Shown here: positions 1-9,619 of the stretch, piece by piece | Numbering within the stretch: the stretch's first letter is position 1 | Layout of the letters: the number at the start of each line of letters is the position of its first letter | Assembly: GCA_024763275.1 (NCBI GenBank) | Contig: JANTFT010000019.1 | Location: forward strand, 1-40,789 | Length of the DNA stretch: 40,789 nucleotides | Reading direction: 5' to 3' | Source of the DNA: Anaerolineales bacterium | GTDB taxonomy: Bacteria > Chloroflexota > Anaerolineae > Anaerolineales > UBA11858 | The notes under the pieces: model-generated | Database searches by the model: none | What the model was told of the DNA's origin: nothing | Seen by the model: the letters and a program-made list of their open reading frames with translations, nothing else | Translations under genes and position numbers: made by a program

Positions 1-302
1 ACCGGGCTGGAGGGCTGATCCTTCCCCCGTTTTTCTCTGGTGAAAAGCCCCAGGCTGGAAAAGTCGATTTCCATCCCGGAGAGGAACATCAGAAAGACGA
101 ATCCCAGCTCAGCCAGCAGGTCAAGCACTATTTCATGGTGCTGCACCCAGCCAAAGCCGCTGCGGCCGACAATGACCCCGGCGATGATTTCGCCTACCAC
201 GATGGGCAGGCGCAGCTTTTTAAAGCGCGACAGGGCAATAGGCACCAGGAAAGCCAGAAAGATCACGATCAATAAAGGTAGAAAAGAAAGGGTTTCTTCC
301 AT
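1..302 (-). CDS. Kef-type K+/H+ (CPA2) antiporter, N-terminal part, truncated by the window edge
   Basis: Manual reverse translation from ATG at 302: MEETLSFLPLLIVIFLAFLVPIALSRFKKLRLPIVVGEIIAGVIVGRSGFGWVQHHEIVLDLLAELGFVFLMFLSGMEIDF. The 'PIVVGEIIAGVIVG' and 'FLMFLSGMEID' segments are typical of Na_H_exchanger family TM1-3. Absent from the ORF track because the ORF is open at the edge. Confidence 0.85.
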   Translation of the reverse strand, partial: MEETLSFLPLLIVIFLAFLVPIALSRFKKLRLPIVVGEIIAGVIVGRSGFGWVQHHEIVLDLLAELGFVFLMFLSGMEIDFSSLGLFTREKRGKDQPSSP

Positions 303-440
303 AGTAATTCAGGATTGAAGATTGAAAATAAAAATCGTTTGAATGAAAATTCCTGCCTGCATCCAGTGATCTATCTCACCTGATCGCCAGGTCTCCGGGT
401 CACAAGACCGATCCTCGGTCTTCGCTCCCGCCGCGGGCGC

Positions 441-1349
441 TTAAGCCCGCAGGGCTCTTACCTGCTCAGCGGCATGGTAGGAGGAGCGCACCAGGGGGCC
501 GCTTTCCACCCATCTAAAGCCCAGTTCCAGGCCATATTCCTCCAGCTGCTGGAACTCCTCCGGCGTATAGAAGCGCTCCACTGGCAGATGGTTCCTGCTG
601 GGTTGGAGGTACTGGCCGATGGTGAGGATGTCCACCTCCCAGCTGCGGATCTCTGCCATGGTTTCCTTGATCTCTGCCAGGGTGTCTCCCAACCCGACCA
701 TCAACCCGGATTTGGTAAGAGCCCCCGGCTGGAGTTTCTTGGCGTTGATCAAGGTGGCCCGGGAAGCAGCTAAGGAGCTCTGGGGCTGAATGGTTTTAAA
801 GAGGCGGGGTACGGTCTCAAGATTATGGTTGAGTATATCGGGGCGGGCGTCCATGACGATCTTGAGGGCTTCCAGGCTGCCCTTGAAATCAGGGATCAGC
901 ACTTCCACGCTGCAGCCGGGCTGCAGCTCGCGAATGCGGCGGATCACCATGGCAAAGATCGGCGCGCCGCCGTCCCGGCGCTCATCCCGGTTGACGCTGG
1001 TCACTACGGCATGCTCCAATCCCAGGGTCTGGACAGAGCGAGCGGTGCGCTCAGGTTCACCCCAGTCCAGCGGCCCCGGCTGGCCGTGTTTGACATCGCA
1101 GAATTTACAGGATCTGGTGCAGACGTCTCCCAGCAGCAGGAAGGTGGCTGTGCCTTCGCCCCAGCACTCGCCCCGGTTAGGGCAGAGAGCCTCCTGGCAG
1201 ACAGTATGCAGCGACAGTCCTTCCATCAGGGCACCTACTTCCTGGAAGGAGCGGCTGTGGTTGGCTTTGACCCTCAGCCAGGGTGGGAGGCGTTTGTGTT
1301 CGGTTTGCGGGGAGGCTTTCAACCTCTCCCGGGTGGGTTTGATTGCCAT
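441..1349 (-). CDS. lipA: Lipoyl synthase (radical SAM)
   Basis: 302 aa with auxiliary cluster motif [12 protein letters not shown], radical [11 protein letters not shown] (CxxxCxxC), [39 protein letters not shown]. Confidence 0.97.
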   Translation of the reverse strand: MAIKPTRERLKASPQTEHKRLPPWLRVKANHSRSFQEVGALMEGLSLHTVCQEALCPNRGECWGEGTATFLLLGDVCTRSCKFCDVKHGQPGPLDWGEPERTARSVQTLGLEHAVVTSVNRDERRDGGAPIFAMVIRRIRELQPGCSVEVLIPDFKGSLEALKIVMDARPDILNHNLETVPRLFKTIQPQSSLAASRATLINAKKLQPGALTKSGLMVGLGDTLAEIKETMAEIRSWEVDILTIGQYLQPSRNHLPVERFYTPEEFQQLEEYGLELGFRWVESGPLVRSSYHAAEQVRALRA

Positions 1350-1353
1350 ATGG

Positions 1354-1815
1354 TTAGCCCGGGCTCAGCTGGGAAGTGCAGTGAGGGCAGCGGGTGGCCC
1401 CCTGGGGGATACTCGAAAGACAGAAGGGGCACTCCTTGGTAGCTGGTTCAGGGGCCTGCTCTTCCCCGGGTTTTCCCTGCTGCAGGCGGTTGACAGCCCG
1501 GATCAGGAGGAACATAGCCAGAGCAATGATCAGGAATGAGATGATGGCGTTGATGAACAGGCCGTAATTGACCGTCACCGCCCCGGCCGCCTGGGCGTCT
1601 GCGAGTGAGAGATAAGGGCCGGCGGGAGAGCCGCTGGCGATGGTGATGTAAAAATTCTCAAAATCCACCCCTCCCAGCAGCCATCCGAGGGGGGGCATGA
1701 GGATGTCCTTGACCAGCGAATTGACGATAGAGCCGAAAGCGGCGCCGATGATGATGCCGACTGCCATGTCCATCACGTTGCCCCGCAGGGCAAAATCCTT
1801 GAACTCCTTTAACAT
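1354..1815 (-). CDS. mscL: Large-conductance mechanosensitive channel with C-terminal zinc ribbon
   Basis: N-terminus [44 protein letters not shown] is a classic MscL sequence. C-terminus [19 protein letters not shown] is a two-CxxC zinc ribbon. Confidence 0.97.
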   Translation of the reverse strand: MLKEFKDFALRGNVMDMAVGIIIGAAFGSIVNSLVKDILMPPLGWLLGGVDFENFYITIASGSPAGPYLSLADAQAAGAVTVNYGLFINAIISFLIIALAMFLLIRAVNRLQQGKPGEEQAPEPATKECPFCLSSIPQGATRCPHCTSQLSPG

Positions 1816-2046
1816 GCTGTCCTCCTGTGATCCCTACCTGTAAGTCCAGCCCCTATTATAACAAACCGGGGAGTTCAGAGAGTAAATGTTCTCTAAGAAG
1901 ACTTCCCGGTGGGGTGGGAGGACCAGGGTGGTGAGACTTGACAGCCCTGTAAGGTATTTTAATTCGCCCCCGGAGGGGCTGAAGTTGTTTGTTATAATCA
2001 ACTAAAGCCACCTGCAACCGTCTATCAAACAATTCAAAGGGGCCAT

Positions 2047-2631
2047 ATGAAGAGAGTTCCAGCGCTGCTGTTGCTTATCGGGTTGGTTTCCGGTGTCCTG
2101 ACCGCCTGCCTGCCGCTCACTCCAGTCGCCAATGGTCAGGTCTCGGAAGCCTATATCCAGACCGCTGTTGCCAGCACCCTGGCTGCGGAGAGGGCCAGGG
2201 AAGCCGGGGGAGCGCTGTCCTTCACCTCCACACCGGAAGGGACCCCCGCTGAGGAAGGCACTCCCGGCGCTGAGGAGGGGGAGGAAACCCCCGAAGCCAG
2301 CGACCCTGAACCGACCCTTGAAAACCCCTGGATGCTGCAGAGCTGGTGTGAGGACCACATGGATGGCTGTGTGAAATACGATCTCTCCAACCGCACGGAT
2401 TCCTGGCTGCAGATCGAGCTCAAGGAATCAGAAACTGGCGTGACGGGTTTTTTCACTGTGCGCAGCAAGACCACCGGCCAGATCACACTGATCCCGGGGT
2501 ACTACCAGGTCAAGTACACCTGGTGGTGCGACGGGGAGGTGGAAACTCTGATAGTGAACAAAGCCATCGGGTCCTGGATCGATGTCTTCAAATGCCCCCA
2601 GGGATTTTATCAGCGCCTGAACAAGCAATAA
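2047..2631 (+). CDS. Secreted lipoprotein of unknown function
   Basis: Signal peptide and lipobox (GVLTAC), then a Pro/Glu/Thr-rich linker and a C-terminal domain with several Cys/Trp residues. TATAAT at 1993-1998 upstream. Confidence 0.75.
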   Translation: MKRVPALLLLIGLVSGVLTACLPLTPVANGQVSEAYIQTAVASTLAAERAREAGGALSFTSTPEGTPAEEGTPGAEEGEETPEASDPEPTLENPWMLQSWCEDHMDGCVKYDLSNRTDSWLQIELKESETGVTGFFTVRSKTTGQITLIPGYYQVKYTWWCDGEVETLIVNKAIGSWIDVFKCPQGFYQRLNKQ

Positions 2632-2722
2632 TCCTGGCAGCTGGGTATCCCCATGGGTTGTAGCGGGGATATTTCAGCGACCATCACCCTGTTTTTCAGC
2701 ACCCAATCAAGGAGAGGATCAA

Positions 2723-3256
2723 ATGAAGAAGCTGGCCCTGCTTGTTATCCCTCTTATTTTGCTGGCAGCCTGCAGCTCACCGGCAGCGCCTGAGGCTGCG
2801 GCCCCGGGCAGCACAGGATTGGAGGCCCAGCTGGCGGAAAAAGACGCCACAATCGCTGAGTTGGAGGACCAGGTCGCCGGGCTGACCGAGCAGCTGGATC
2901 TGCTGCAGAGTGATTACAATGCCCTGCTGGCTGGCGATGCGGCTGGTTCCTCAGCGAACGCGTCTCCCTTTATGTGTGAATCCACCCTGGAGAACATGAA
3001 GTACACCAGTCCATCCAGTGCTGTTGATATCCTGGAAGGCTGGTTTGCCCTGCAGCCGGATGTGGCGGAGGTGCAGGGGAAGTACTCCACCCAGTTCTGG
3101 ACTGACGTCAATTCCCGCATCCACACCATCCGCTACATCTCGGCTGAGACGGGCCTGTCGGAGACGGCCACCTTTTTGATCTTCTTCGAGGAAGGCGGCT
3201 GGAAAGAAGGCCTGCTGGACATGACCAACCAGTGCTGGCTGGATTATCCGGACTAA
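2723..3256 (+). CDS. Lipoprotein with coiled-coil segment
   Basis: Lipobox LLAAC, then LEAQLAEKDATIAELEDQVAGLTEQLDLLQSDYNALL heptad pattern. Good SD (aggagaggatcaaATG). Confidence 0.8.
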   Translation: MKKLALLVIPLILLAACSSPAAPEAAAPGSTGLEAQLAEKDATIAELEDQVAGLTEQLDLLQSDYNALLAGDAAGSSANASPFMCESTLENMKYTSPSSAVDILEGWFALQPDVAEVQGKYSTQFWTDVNSRIHTIRYISAETGLSETATFLIFFEEGGWKEGLLDMTNQCWLDYPD

Positions 3257-3269
3257 CTGCTGGGGCTGA

Positions 3270-3298
3270 TTGACTGCTAAACTCCTCTTTGATATAAT
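3270..3298 (+). promoter_or_regulatory. Sigma70-type promoter for the tRNA pair
   Basis: TTGACT (3270-3275), exactly 17-nt spacer, TATAAT (3293-3298), lying 29 nt upstream of tRNA-Gly. Confidence 0.75.
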
Positions 3299-3326
3299 CT
3301 TCTGGCCTGGGGGAGAGGAGTTTAAT

Positions 3327-3398
3327 GCGGGTGTGGCCAAGAGGTAAGGCATCAGCCTTCCAAGCTGACATTCACGGGTTCGAATCCCGTCACCCGCT
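3327..3398 (+). tRNA. tRNA-Gly(TCC)
   Basis: Acceptor GCGGGTG/CACCCGC, T-loop GGTTCGAATCC, anticodon loop CTTCCAA flanked by TCAGC/GCTGA, discriminator T. CCA not encoded. Confidence 0.95.
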
Positions 3399-3436
3399 CT
3401 GGAGCATCCGGCAGGAGCGGACTCTGCCGGTTCTGC

Positions 3437-3509
3437 GGGCCCGTAGCTCAGCGGTCAGAGCGAGCGGCTCATAACCGCCAGGTCGCAGGTTCGAATCCTG
3501 CCGGGCCCA
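3437..3509 (+). tRNA. tRNA-Met(CAT), probably elongator type
   Basis: Acceptor GGGCCCG/CGGGCCC fully paired (no C1:A72 initiator mismatch), T-arm GCAGGTTCGAATCCTGC, anticodon loop CTCATAA. Could alternatively be the k2C tRNA-Ile(CAT). Confidence 0.88.
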
Positions 3510-3530
3510 TCGTCGTGATAGGAAGGATGC

Positions 3531-3691
3531 TTGTGGTAAAGACAGGTATCCTTTGTTGTTTAACTCTTGAGGTTAATTGCACGAGTAAGTCAGTCAGCAG
3601 TAAGCAGTGAACAGTGCTGGAGCCGATCTTGCCCGGGCTGAGGGCGGAGCACTGCTAACTGATAACTATTCCTTTCCCACCAGGCTGCAGG
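3531..3691. repeat. Dispersed repeat family A, copy 1
   Basis: By-eye alignment to 10314-10469 over about 155 bp with strong identity. Shared core: gagtaagtc[a/g]gtcagcagtaagcagtgaacagtgctggagccgatcttgcc ... actgctaactgataactatt. Confidence 0.85.
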
Positions 3692-3704
3692 CTATTTTGT
3701 TATC

Positions 3705-5144
3705 TCAAGGCTCCGGCACATCCAGCGGCTGACTGGTATAAATTCCAAAACTTAAATCTGCAGCCCCACTACTTTCTACTCCGCCACTTTTCCAACTATA
3801 ACCGATAAATGACAGAGTAACTGGTTGATTTTCTGCATCCATCGCACCGGGCCTGTAAAAATCAATTGTCATTCTTGGCATTGATATGGTGCCTGATTCC
3901 TGACGGGTGAAATAGAATTGCTCTATATTACTAAATTCATCGGGTCGCTGACATAGCACTGTTGATTCAATTGAAAATGTGCCGCTGCCTTCCCCCACGA
4001 ACCTGAACATTATACCGGACCCATCAGGAGGTGGTACAGCAGGCAGGTCGCTGAATGTGATCCGGGCATTGCCGGTGGCGTTTTCAAAATCATCTATAGT
4101 GGTACCGCTGTAATCCACCCAGCCGGAAGCGGTCAGCGCATCCCAGTCAATTTCCAGATGCACAGCGCCGGAATTAGTATTAAGACCCATTCCAAAGCAA
4201 TAACCTCTATCAGGTTGGGAAGGATGGGCCCACAGGATAATTCCAAAAAATTTATAGGCATCATCATTGGTGAAATCATAGACCGCAGTACCCGACCCTG
4301 AATCGCCCCCGCTGCTGGAGCCGGAATCTGCCTGAGGAGTCTTTTCGCGGGCTTCTCGAGTCGCATCCATTTCTTCCTGATCCATAAGAGCTGCATCCAG
4401 ACCAAACTCGGCTTCGTTGGTTTCCCAAACATGCGGATCATCGGTCGCTTGCCCATCAGCATAAGCAGCTTCCTGCCTCTGGTTGATCCGCTCAGCCAGC
4501 TTCTCCACTTCTTTCTCAAAAAGGGTGTGAACCCGTCTTTTCAAAAGCTGCCGTGTTACCTGCTTTACCAGATTGGCGTTCAGCGGCGCCCCACTCAGGA
4601 CTGCCTCTTTCAGTACCTTTGGAGCTACTTTCTCGATAGCAAACTCGGCCACCTTGCCAGCTCCCTCCATCGTCTTGCCCAACAACCAGCCAGTTGCCCT
4701 CCCCAGCTTTTTGAAACCATGGCGGATAAAACCGAATAATCCTCCCCTCCCGCGGCTGCGTTTGGCAGTCAATGCCTGGGCTTTTTTCTGTAAAGCCTGT
4801 ACCTTGGCTTCCAATTGATTGATCAGTTTTGCTTCCAGGTCCGGATCGTAGTTGCTGCCGGCTTTCAATTTGGCGATCTGATCGGCATACAGCTGGATCA
4901 GTATATCCAGCTCATTGCCTAAACCTGCCTGCTGTGATAGAGACATCAAATGACCCTTCGGCAGCAGAGCAGATTCCACTTCCCCGCCCAGACGCATCTG
5001 AGCTGAGAACATCAGTAATACCGAGTCGTCATACGGATGGGCGATATTGAATGTCAAAACCGGGTTTGTAGATGGTGCCAGGGCGAGCATCAGGCTGGCT
5101 GCTAATACCGTCAAAAGGATCTTCAACAATGATTTACTGGACAT
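3705..5144 (-). CDS. Secreted protein of unknown function with a long basic helical segment
   Basis: ORF 3705-5204. The internal ATG at 5144 (MSSKSLLKILLTVLAASLMLALAP) gives a signal peptide and overlaps the upstream gene end by 11 nt, which suggests translational coupling. Confidence 0.75.
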   Translation of the reverse strand: MSSKSLLKILLTVLAASLMLALAPSTNPVLTFNIAHPYDDSVLLMFSAQMRLGGEVESALLPKGHLMSLSQQAGLGNELDILIQLYADQIAKLKAGSNYDPDLEAKLINQLEAKVQALQKKAQALTAKRSRGRGGLFGFIRHGFKKLGRATGWLLGKTMEGAGKVAEFAIEKVAPKVLKEAVLSGAPLNANLVKQVTRQLLKRRVHTLFEKEVEKLAERINQRQEAAYADGQATDDPHVWETNEAEFGLDAALMDQEEMDATREAREKTPQADSGSSSGGDSGSGTAVYDFTNDDAYKFFGIILWAHPSQPDRGYCFGMGLNTNSGAVHLEIDWDALTASGWVDYSGTTIDDFENATGNARITFSDLPAVPPPDGSGIMFRFVGEGSGTFSIESTVLCQRPDEFSNIEQFYFTRQESGTISMPRMTIDFYRPGAMDAENQPVTLSFIGYSWKSGGVESSGAADLSFGIYTSQPLDVPEP

Positions 5145-5721
5145 GATCTTGCTCCTCAAAACCAATCGCCTCGACGTACACCAGATCCCCCGCCTGCAAG
5201 CCAAAGGTCAGACCGCTGGCATAGTACAGGTCAGCATCTGGCACCAATTCCTTCTCGACCGGCAGGATGAACCACTCCTCCAGCCCGGCCAGGGAAGCCA
5301 GCTGCTTGCGGTCCATGAATGCGAAAAACTGGTCCGGACTGTAGTGGGTCGGGAGGATCTCCGTCTTGGGGATCTCCGCCCGGCTGAGTTCCACTCCGTT
5401 CTCAAAGACCACCTGACTGCCCTGCGCCGGATAAGCCCACTCCTCATAGCGGATAGTTTCCACACTGCCTTGCAGCCCCTCCCTCTGGTAAAACAGAATA
5501 TAGAAACTCTGCGGCAGACCCCATTCATCCACCAGGTCCTGCTGTTGAACGGAATACGCATACCCATCTGGCACACTTGAGCCGAAATCAAAACCGGTCA
5601 CCATTCGGGGCAGATTCTCGAACTCATTGATCCCCAACAACAGCAAACCCGTGAGACAGATACCGGCCACAAAAAACACAAGAATCCTCTCCAAACTGTC
5701 AGTTCCCTTTTTACCTTTCAA
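5134..5721 (-). CDS. Hypothetical membrane-anchored protein
   Basis: 195 aa, N-terminal TM segment ERILVFFVAGICLTGLLLLG. Overlaps the downstream CDS start. Confidence 0.7.
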   Translation of the reverse strand: MKGKKGTDSLERILVFFVAGICLTGLLLLGINEFENLPRMVTGFDFGSSVPDGYAYSVQQQDLVDEWGLPQSFYILFYQREGLQGSVETIRYEEWAYPAQGSQVVFENGVELSRAEIPKTEILPTHYSPDQFFAFMDRKQLASLAGLEEWFILPVEKELVPDADLYYASGLTFGLQAGDLVYVEAIGFEEQDHVQ

Positions 5722-6406
5722 TTTCTCCTCACTTTCTTCTCACACCTCTCGTTATAGCCTACATGCCAGGGTGCAACTTTCAAGGTCCAAAAATATTCCC
5801 TGATAATTAAGACATCTGACATATCCAGAGACCAATTTGCAAAGAATTTATTAAAACCTGCAAAAGCTGTTCAAACCTGCCTTGCGATAGACGACTAAAC
5901 CACCATAATAGCTGCTTACAGACTTCTGCCTTTTCCCGAAAAGTACCCGGACATTTTTTGCCATTCAACCAGAAAGCGCAAAAGAAAATACTATGCTGGA
6001 CTTTATTCATTTGAACAACTAGATATAGGAGGATAAGCTAGGACTAATCTCCACCGAGAGAGGTGTCCATTGCTTACCCTGCCTGCTGAATATGATACTT
6101 TTCTTGCTAATATTCAGCAATATTTTTCCAGATGAATCTGGGAATTGGTAGTGACAATATTGATAGGGGGAAAACTTGTTCCAGGGAAGCGTACAGTGAC
6201 ATTAATCTTGAGGATCATGGGATTGAGCAATGAGAACTGGCTCGAGGAAATTCTGGCGCCTTGCGGCTCACGGTTTTTAAGCCAGAACGCTGTTTCCCCC
6301 GCCCGAAAAGTAACAATAAGTGGCTGTTCTGCGTTATTATAATGAAAATGAGTCCTTCCAGTCTCTTGTGTCCTGGATTTCAAGTGCCACCAATGGGGAG
6401 GTCACT

Positions 6407-7786
6407 ATGAACAATCATCTTAAACGTTTTTTCTTGCTGGCGATTATGGCGCTGCTGTTCGCCGGCCTGGCCTGCAATCTGTCCGGTCTGACTGAAACTG
6501 TTCAGGATAGCGATCTGCAGGCTTCTGTCGAGGCCGCCTTCGTTAATACGGCCGTTGCCCAGACGCTGGCCAGCGCAGAAGGTGCGAAGCCTGGGGAGGG
6601 GGAGGATTCCCAGCCAGCTTCATCCGGGGAGGCCGCGGCTACCCCGGAACCGGAGCCTACCGCGACGATCGAGCACCAGGCCCGCCCCGGGGAGCCCGGC
6701 CGGGCAAATACCTGGGTGATCGATCAATCGACCAAATCCCAGGCGGCCTCCCGGAGTTCCGGCGCTGACCTGTTCAACACCAATTACCTTGAGAGGCCTT
6801 TCACTTCCCAGGTGATGGATTATCAGGGCTATCTGGACCTTACCCGAGTCAACCTGGAGATCTCCCCTCCTTGGGTGTACGTCACCTATGTGCTGGAAGA
6901 ATCCCCCCCACAGGACTCCAACGCGTCTTATGCCCTGGAAGTTGACCTGGAAAGCGATGGCCGGGGAGATTGGCTGATTCGCGGAAAGGTCCCCACCGGG
7001 ACCGATTGGACTACTGAGGGCGCCCAAGCTTTCCGGGATACCAATGGGGATGTCGGGGGCTTCTCACCCATGAACGCCGAAGCTCCCAACCCCAGCTGGG
7101 ATGGCTATGAGACTCTGGTATTCGAGGATCACTTCGGCAGCGACCCTGATGCAGTCTGGGTCCGACGGGACCCCGGCAACCCGAAACAGGTCCAGTTGGC
7201 CTTCAAGTACAGCTTGATCGGCAGTCCCGGGGCCTTCGCTTTCGGTGGGTGGGCGGATGAAGGGCTGGCTGATCCGGCAGCCTTCGATTACAACGATCAC
7301 ATGACCTTTGATCAGGCTGGCTCCCCCTATTCCGAGAGCAGCAAATACCCGATCAAAGAGCTGGCCTCGGTGGATAACACCTGCCGCTGGACCTATGGTT
7401 ACGAGCCCACCACCAGCTTCCCGGGGGTCTGCCCCCTACCAGCTTCCCCCACACCAACACCGCTGCCGGGTTCGATCTCCGGTGGTGTCTATAATGATGT
7501 GAATGTAAACGGATCCCGCAACGGAGGTGAGCCAGGCATCCCTAATGTCACTGTCAGGCTCGGCCAGGGTGCCTGCGGATCCACTGGCTACGCAAACACG
7601 ACAACAGCCAGCAATGGCAGCTTCCAATTTACTGACCTGCCGGCGGGAACCTACTGTGTCTCCGTGAACATCCCTCTAAGCTGCGGCGGCTGGATACCTA
7701 CAACTGTTACCCAGCGGACAGTCACCCTCGGTGCGGGAGAGGATAAGGTGATCGTCTGGTTTGGATACGCCGTTTATGTTTGCTGA
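6407..7786 (+). CDS. Lipoprotein with C-terminal SdrD-B/Cna-B-like domain
   Basis: ATG at 6407 in frame with ORF 6320-7786. Lipobox AGLAC. C-terminal SISGGVYNDVNVNGSRNGGEPGIPNVTVRLGQ...NGSFQFTDLPAGTYCVSV is SdrD_B-like. Confidence 0.82.
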   Translation: MNNHLKRFFLLAIMALLFAGLACNLSGLTETVQDSDLQASVEAAFVNTAVAQTLASAEGAKPGEGEDSQPASSGEAAATPEPEPTATIEHQARPGEPGRANTWVIDQSTKSQAASRSSGADLFNTNYLERPFTSQVMDYQGYLDLTRVNLEISPPWVYVTYVLEESPPQDSNASYALEVDLESDGRGDWLIRGKVPTGTDWTTEGAQAFRDTNGDVGGFSPMNAEAPNPSWDGYETLVFEDHFGSDPDAVWVRRDPGNPKQVQLAFKYSLIGSPGAFAFGGWADEGLADPAAFDYNDHMTFDQAGSPYSESSKYPIKELASVDNTCRWTYGYEPTTSFPGVCPLPASPTPTPLPGSISGGVYNDVNVNGSRNGGEPGIPNVTVRLGQGACGSTGYANTTTASNGSFQFTDLPAGTYCVSVNIPLSCGGWIPTTVTQRTVTLGAGEDKVIVWFGYAVYVC

Positions 7787-7798
7787 TGAATTAATGCT

Positions 7799-7837
7799 AA
7801 AAACAGGTCCTTTTATGATGAAAAGGGCCTGTTTTTT
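7799..7837 (+). terminator. Rho-independent terminator
   Basis: AAAACAGGTCCTTTT-ATGATG-AAAAGGGCCTGTTTTTT just after the stop at 7786. Confidence 0.88.
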
Positions 7838-8060
7838 AGTAAATATGGCTGTGTATTCAAGTCCACTCCTGCAGGGCTCTCCAAAAAATTCCATAACACT
7901 TACCGGCTGCGATCGTGGTTCCTGCTGCCCAATTTCAGCCGGTTGGATTATCATAGAGTGGGGCACAGATCATGAGGGGAGGGTCTAAATGGGTGGAACC
8001 AGCGGGAGCGGCTCTGCTTATCCCCCCCACCGGAAGATTGAAGAAAATGGGAGTGTTTTC

Positions 8061-9425
8061 ATGAAAAGAATTGTCATTGTAATCTCTTTCCTGCTCTTAA
8101 TTCCGGCTTGCAGTTATTTCGAGGGCGGACAAACAGCCAGCCCGGTGCCAGGACAGACCCGCCCTCAACCAGTTGCCTCCCTGACCCAATCTCCGCTGAG
8201 CACCAGTACTCAGGTTGTGGATCAGCTTCTGGCGCCAACCCAGACATCTGCCTCCCTTCCGACACTGGTTCAGAAAGGAGAGGACCAGGTCTGCGGTTCG
8301 GGAGAAAACCGGGTGGTAGTATTGGTGAGCCCTGAGTTCGTTGGGGGAATTCGGGCTGGTTTAGACCAGTTCGAAACAGACTTATGCGCCGAGGGGTATT
8401 CAACCTGGGAACATGCAGAGGATTTTAAATCACCCGTTCAAGTCCGGGAGTGGTTGATTGAAAACTATCTGGAATCAAAAGGTGAGCTGCAGGGGGTTAT
8501 TTTCATTGGCAGTGTTCCTTATGCCTACCAGTCATTTCGGGTTACATACAGCAATCCTGAAATCGCTGATCATGATGAAGAAGTGATCAGCTACCAGTAT
8601 TACAGTGATTTGGACGGCGATTTTAGTACGTCTCCGGATTATGTTTCCCCGGGAGGACATCCTTTTTCGTTTGATATTCACCAGGGGGATGTTGATTGGG
8701 AAATCTGGACAGGTGTCCTGCCGGTTTACCGGGGAGATTCATCTCTGACGATAGATGCCCTGAATCGCTACTTTGAGAAGAACCATGCCTACCGGGTGGG
8801 GGAATATGATCTGCCAAGAGCGTATTTATTCGTTAACGAACATTTCTCAGCGCAAACACAGGAGGAATACCAGCTAGTAATCGAACAGCAGCGATCTGGT
8901 CAATATGCTTGGACGCCCTTCAGTGAGTCAGCCAATGCCTACTTATATTTTGACGCACCGCAAAACGGGATCACGGCAGTTGACGGCTACCAGGCGCTTT
9001 CAGATGGAGTCGCTGATTTCGCTATTCTTTCCGCACATGGTTATTGGGGTGGGCATGGCCAGATAGATCTGTCCTGGTTGAATGACCATCCTCTCAGGAC
9101 TGTATTCTTCTGGAGCAATGGCTGTGCGGTTGGAAACCTGGATTATCCGGGAAATTTCCTGACTGAGGCGCTGTACAGCCCGGGCAGCCTGGTACTGGCA
9201 GCCAAGGGGACCACAAATGATTCCGGAGGAATGGGAACCAACGAGCAGGGTTTTTTCGGACATAATATAGCTGAAGCAATGGCCGGAGGGGCCAGTATCG
9301 GAGACGCGATTTTGGCCCATGTCAATGTACCGCTGATCGAACCCTGGTTGAGCAACCAGGAACTGCATTTTGCACCTTCAATCTTGTTGGGAGATCCAAC
9401 CTTGAAACTAAGAGGTAACAAGTAG
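8061..9425 (+). CDS. Lipoprotein with gingipain/C25-like (caspase-fold) peptidase domain
   Basis: ATG at 8061 (MKRIVIVISFLLLIPACSYF). Contains ADFAILSAHGYWGGHGQ and TVFFWSNGCAVGN, resembling the C25/caspase-clan His-Gly and Cys motifs, then LVLAAKGTTNDSGG and a C-terminal SILLGDPTLKL block common in C25-like proteins. Confidence 0.72.
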   Translation: MKRIVIVISFLLLIPACSYFEGGQTASPVPGQTRPQPVASLTQSPLSTSTQVVDQLLAPTQTSASLPTLVQKGEDQVCGSGENRVVVLVSPEFVGGIRAGLDQFETDLCAEGYSTWEHAEDFKSPVQVREWLIENYLESKGELQGVIFIGSVPYAYQSFRVTYSNPEIADHDEEVISYQYYSDLDGDFSTSPDYVSPGGHPFSFDIHQGDVDWEIWTGVLPVYRGDSSLTIDALNRYFEKNHAYRVGEYDLPRAYLFVNEHFSAQTQEEYQLVIEQQRSGQYAWTPFSESANAYLYFDAPQNGITAVDGYQALSDGVADFAILSAHGYWGGHGQIDLSWLNDHPLRTVFFWSNGCAVGNLDYPGNFLTEALYSPGSLVLAAKGTTNDSGGMGTNEQGFFGHNIAEAMAGGASIGDAILAHVNVPLIEPWLSNQELHFAPSILLGDPTLKLRGNK

Positions 9426-9519
9426 AGTAACCTGCAGTAAATTACCACCCCAACCGATCAGGCCGGGTTGATATTGATGATTTAATGGTGAGCGACAAAA
9501 AAGGGGGAAGCTTTTGGGA

Positions 9520-9547
9520 TTGCATCCGGGATAATTGGTTCTATAAT
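9520..9547 (+). promoter_or_regulatory. Putative sigma70 promoter for the 9620 lipoprotein
   Basis: TTGCAT (9520-9525), 16-nt spacer, TATAAT (9542-9547). Confidence 0.45.
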
Positions 9548-9619
9548 GATTAATGAGCCTTGCTGCGGTTGAGCGGCGAAACATCCCCGGCTGAAGAAAT
9601 TCTGACAAGGAGACTAAAG

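Noticed and set aside
790-1539. Long + strand ORFs (e.g. 790-1539, 825-1442) opposite lipA
   Set aside because: Antisense to the convincing lipA gene; no domain-like sequence or SD. A GC-rich codon-mirroring artefact.
5807-6383. Short ORFs in the AT-rich gap (67, 89, 65 aa)
   Set aside because: No recognisable motifs, no convincing SD and lower GC; likely noncoding.
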